Below, in pieces: positions 60,868 through 64,000 of a stretch of 64,000 bases of DNA. The DNA comes from Planctomycetia bacterium (lineage in GTDB: Bacteria; Planctomycetota; Planctomycetia; Pirellulales; JACPPG01). Within the stretch, counting starts at the first letter, position 1. The number at the start of each line of letters is the position of its first letter. A program made the position numbers and the translations under genes. The notes under the pieces are model-generated. The model saw nothing but the letters and a program-made list of their open reading frames with translations. It was not told the origin of the DNA and searched no databases. The stretch lies in the NCBI GenBank assembly GCA_016191115.1, contig JACPPG010000065.1, forward strand, positions 1 through 64,000, read 5' to 3'.

Positions 60868-63800
60868 ATGGACGTGGACCGCGACAGCGCAAGCCCTGAA
60901 CCCAACGGCCAGCCGGCGCTGCCCAACGCCGATCGCGGTCGAGCGCCCCACGAAACGTCGGCCGCCGAACGAGAGGCCGCCGAACGGCTCACAACGCTCT
61001 TGGCGGATTATCAGGCTTGCCTCGTTGCCGGTGACATTTCGCTCGACGAGGACGTCGGCGCTGCGGGCGATGAGACGATCGCCGAAAGGCTGGACCGCGC
61101 GAAAGCCTGTTTTCGGCTGTTGGAAGAAATGCGATCGGCCGCGATTGCCGACTCCCGCGAGACGGAGAGCGGCCCCGAATCGCCGATCGACCCGTCCGTG
61201 CCCCGCGTGACCGATGGCCCTAACGGCGCGTGCCCGCCCGTCGCCCCGGAGCCGCCGGGCGCGCCGCGCATCGGCCGGTTCGAGATCATTCGGGAGCTGG
61301 GATCGGGCGGCCACGCGGTGGTCATGTTGGCGCACGATCCGGTCTTGGACCGGGACGTGGCGCTCAAGGTGCCGCTGCCGGAGATCCTGCTGACGGCCGA
61401 CGTGCGGCGGCGATTCGCCACCGAAGGTCAGGCGGCGGCGCGGCTCAAGCATCGCAATCTCGTGCCGGTATTTGAAGTCGGAGAGATCGGGCCGATCTGC
61501 TTCATTGCCTCGGCGTATTGTGAAGGGCCGACGCTGGCCGCGTGGCTGGCGGCACGCGCCAAACCCGTCCCGCCGCGCCGAGCGGCCGAGTGGATCAGCT
61601 TGATCGCACGGGCCATCCATTACGCGCACGAGGAAGGCGTATTGCATCGGGACTTGAAGCCCAGCAACATTCTCCTTGTGCGGAAAACTCGCGACAGGTC
61701 CGCCGGCCGATCTGTCAACGACACGGAATTCGATTTCGATCCGCTGGTGACGGACTTTGGCCTGGCGAAACTGGCGGAAAACGACGCCATGAGCACACGA
61801 ACGGGCACGGTGCTTGGCACGCCGGCCTATATGGCGCCGGAGCAAGCGTCGGGCAAGCTGATCGACGTGGGCCCGGCGGCGGACGTCTATGCCTTGGGCG
61901 TGATTCTGTACGAGATGTTGACCGGCCGGCCGCCGTTTTTGGCCGACTCGGATCTCGAGACGCTTCGCCAGGTCCACCAGGACGAACCGCCGCAGGTCCG
62001 CAAACTGCAGCCCAGCGTTCCACGCGACCTGGAGGTCATTTGTCTCACGTGTTTGGACAAGGAGCCGGCGCGGCGCTTCACCACCGCCGGCGCGCTGGCG
62101 GACGATCTGGACCGGTTCCTGGCTAGCGAGCCGGTTCGAGTCCGCCCGCCATCGCTGGTGCGCCGCGGACGGCTGTGGGTGAAGCGGCATCCGGCCCAAG
62201 CGGTCATGGTCGCGACGGTGCTGGCCGTCATGGTGGGGCTACCGGCTGCTCTTTTGTGGCACTCGCTCCGACTCGAGCGCGAGCATGCGTACGCCGTGGC
62301 GGCGCAAGCAGCGGCCGAACGAAGCGCTATCGCCGCCCGCCGGAACGAAGCCCGCGTGCGCCAGCACATGTACGTATCCGATATCCGCGTCATGCAGCAA
62401 CTGCGTCACGAGGGAAACTTCGGCGCCTTGGCAAGCTTGCTCGATCGGTACCGGGCCGAGCCGGACAGGGGACTGGCTCTTCGGAAAATGAACGTCGCCG
62501 ATGCCGCCGCCGGAGCCGTAGCCTCCGCCGCGGAAACGCCGGCCGACGCGCCGGCGTTCGAATGGCGATACCTGAATCGCTTTCGCGATGCTTGTCGGCT
62601 CAAGATCGCGGCGCATGCCGGCCAGGTTGATTTGCTCGCCTTCTCGGCGGACGGGAACACGTTGGCGACCTCCGGAATTGAGGATGGTCGATTGCGATTG
62701 TGGGCCGTACCTAGCGGCCGCGAGCTGGGATCGTTTCCCGTGCGCGCGGGAAAGGGTCGCCGGTCGACCGAAGGGAGGGCCGCTTTGTCGGCCGACGGTC
62801 GACGAGCGGCTACGCTGCTCGACGCGCATACCGTTGTGGTGTGGGATGTCTCAAGCGAGGCCGAGGTCGCGCGGTTCGGCCGGGAGACCGACATGGTCGC
62901 CGTCGCGATGTCGCCCGATGGCGCTCGCGTCGCCGCGGGCTGCGAGCGCGAGACGGTCGTATGGGATTGCGCTACCGGCCGGCAGGTGAGCGAGCACCCG
63001 GCCGGCAGCATCGTGATGTTCGTGCCCGACGGCCGGCAGCTCATCGGCGTTGGCCCCGGTGCGGCGAGCTTCACGGTCAGTGTTTGGGATGTGCCGGCGA
63101 GCGCGTTTAAGCGCGGGCTCGCGCTGGCCGGTCCGGTGCGCCATGTGGCGTGCTCGCCCGACGGGACCATGCTGGCGGTGCTCAGCGACCTTCCGGACTA
63201 CACCGACGTCCGCATCTATCACCCGCGCAGTACGGCTCCGGTCCACTATCTCGCGGCGGAGAGCGAGCGGTTCAGCCGCGTGGCGTTTTCGGGCGACAAC
63301 CGCCGGCTGGTCGCGACGGCAGCCGACGGCAGCTTGAAGATATGGGACGCCGGCACCGGCAAAGCGGAGGGGGCGATCCGCGGTTTTGGCACGCGGCTGG
63401 TGCATCTGGCGTTTTCGGCCGACGATCGGTGGCTGGCGACCGCCACGCCCGACGGAGGCGTGCTCGTCTGGGACGGGCGCTTGCTCGACGCATGCGACGA
63501 GCTGCGCCCCCAGAACGCCACGGTCGGGCCTGTGACGTTCTCGCCGGATGGCCGCACGCTGGCCGCGGCGACGCCGGACCGCTCCGTGCTGGTCGTCGAC
63601 GTTGCCACGGGACGCGTCGACGCGCGCCTGCCCAGACACGTCGAGCGAATCGCCGACCTGGCCTTTTCTTCCGACGCAGCGCGGCTGGTCACCACCGACG
63701 GCCTGGCAATCCGTTGCTGGCGCCGCGACGACGGGACGCCGCTGTGGCACGTCGATAGCGACCGAACGAAGTGCGTGACGTGGACGTCGCCGTCAGGGCC

Positions 63801-64000
63801 GGTTGCGTCGGCGGGCGACGACTATCTCCTTCATTTCCACGATCCCGACGATGGCCATGAGCTGAGGGTCATCGGCGGTCATGGCGGCGCGGTAACGGGC
63901 TTGAAATTCCTCGCTTCAAGTGGCTTGCTTGCCTCGGCCGGTACGGATGCCCGGATCCGCCTGTGGGACCCCGAGACGCAAAAGCCGCGTGACCAGACAC
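60868..64000 (+). CDS. Ser/Thr protein kinase with membrane span and WD40 propeller (3' partial)
   Basis: At least 1044 residues are encoded; the gene runs off the window. The N-terminal ~130 residues are helical. The Hanks-type kinase domain (about 136-420) is intact: ELGSGGHAVV, Lys167 in VALKVPLP, HRDLKPSN at 260-267, DFGLAK at 296-301 and GTPAYMAPEQA. A hydrophobic span (about 445-464) is followed by a short coiled coil, then a WD40 propeller from about residue 575 with repeats such as VDLLAFSADGNTLATSGIED, VAMSPDGARVAAGCE and LASAGTDARIRLWD. GGAG lies seven bases before ATG 60868. The kinase domain is clearly a paralogue of the one at 10578-13976 (shared IGPICFIASA and GVLHRDLKP). Confidence 0.93.
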   Translation, partial: MDVDRDSASPEPNGQPALPNADRGRAPHETSAAEREAAERLTTLLADYQACLVAGDISLDEDVGAAGDETIAERLDRAKACFRLLEEMRSAAIADSRETESGPESPIDPSVPRVTDGPNGACPPVAPEPPGAPRIGRFEIIRELGSGGHAVVMLAHDPVLDRDVALKVPLPEILLTADVRRRFATEGQAAARLKHRNLVPVFEVGEIGPICFIASAYCEGPTLAAWLAARAKPVPPRRAAEWISLIARAIHYAHEEGVLHRDLKPSNILLVRKTRDRSAGRSVNDTEFDFDPLVTDFGLAKLAENDAMSTRTGTVLGTPAYMAPEQASGKLIDVGPAADVYALGVILYEMLTGRPPFLADSDLETLRQVHQDEPPQVRKLQPSVPRDLEVICLTCLDKEPARRFTTAGALADDLDRFLASEPVRVRPPSLVRRGRLWVKRHPAQAVMVATVLAVMVGLPAALLWHSLRLEREHAYAVAAQAAAERSAIAARRNEARVRQHMYVSDIRVMQQLRHEGNFGALASLLDRYRAEPDRGLALRKMNVADAAAGAVASAAETPADAPAFEWRYLNRFRDACRLKIAAHAGQVDLLAFSADGNTLATSGIEDGRLRLWAVPSGRELGSFPVRAGKGRRSTEGRAALSADGRRAATLLDAHTVVVWDVSSEAEVARFGRETDMVAVAMSPDGARVAAGCERETVVWDCATGRQVSEHPAGSIVMFVPDGRQLIGVGPGAASFTVSVWDVPASAFKRGLALAGPVRHVACSPDGTMLAVLSDLPDYTDVRIYHPRSTAPVHYLAAESERFSRVAFSGDNRRLVATAADGSLKIWDAGTGKAEGAIRGFGTRLVHLAFSADDRWLATATPDGGVLVWDGRLLDACDELRPQNATVGPVTFSPDGRTLAAATPDRSVLVVDVATGRVDARLPRHVERIADLAFSSDAARLVTTDGLAIRCWRRDDGTPLWHVDSDRTKCVTWTSPSGPVASAGDDYLLHFHDPDDGHELRVIGGHGGAVTGLKFLASSGLLASAGTDARIRLWDPETQKPRDQT

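Overview
The window is high-GC bacterial DNA, and its gene content points strongly to a planctomycete, probably of the Pirellula-like group. The markers are a secreted protein with the planctomycete LEPR-type export motif (PLEDRRLLA) and dockerin-like repeats, and two very large secreted redox proteins with PVC-type dehydrogenase and planctomycete CxxCH domains. Further markers are an ECF sigma factor overlapping a Ser/Thr kinase gene, a second kinase with a WD40 tail, two PEP-CTERM proteins, a sulfatase, and many dispersed inverted repeats between genes. These assignments come from motifs read by eye; no database was searched.

Layout. 0-7 kb: tail of a beta-helix protein, nnrD-larB on the minus strand, then a plus-strand run of an M24 aminopeptidase, accB, accC and a PPi-type phosphofructokinase. 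7-15 kb: PhoD-like phosphatase, a PP2C/SpoIIE-type phosphatase, and an ECF sigma factor overlapping a large kinase with probable TPR repeats. 15-23 kb: a membrane-anchored coiled-coil protein, then polA, coaE and rho. 23-33 kb: two giant minus-strand genes, a polysaccharide deacetylase/PVC dehydrogenase/HEAT/cytochrome fusion followed by a pentaheme cytochrome with a propeller-like C-terminus. 33-46 kb: a glutaredoxin-like protein, thiO, a PEP-CTERM protein, a near-perfect Fur-type box upstream of a sulfite-oxidase-like gene, a sulfatase, a LEPR/purple-acid-phosphatase/dockerin protein, then a plus-strand run of an alpha/beta hydrolase, a PQQ-type propeller, a DUF3500-like protein and an LRR lipoprotein. 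46-52 kb: two small genes, a candidate small RNA, glpQ, a DedA protein, a DAACS symporter and an MFS transporter. 52-64 kb: a decayed transposase, a beta-helix protein, recQ, a PEP-CTERM protein, a gene-poor block rich in hairpins, a small lipoprotein, tRNA-Lys and a kinase-WD40 gene that runs off the end.

The most unusual feature is the repeat content. At least eight families of inverted or palindromic repeats sit in the intergenic gaps, and several reach into genes. Two transporter-type genes end in the same repeat-encoded residues (SNDE-stop), glpQ takes its stop codon from the same repeat, the PQQ-propeller gene appears to take its signal-peptide core from the opposite arm, and the glutaredoxin-like gene takes its C-terminus from another family. 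Other points worth checking are a probable proofreading-dead DNA polymerase I, a small RNA candidate with promoter, UUCG hairpin and terminator, and a cluster of terminator-like hairpins at 58.7-59.5 kb with no obvious gene to terminate. I found no CRISPR array, intact insertion sequence or prophage.
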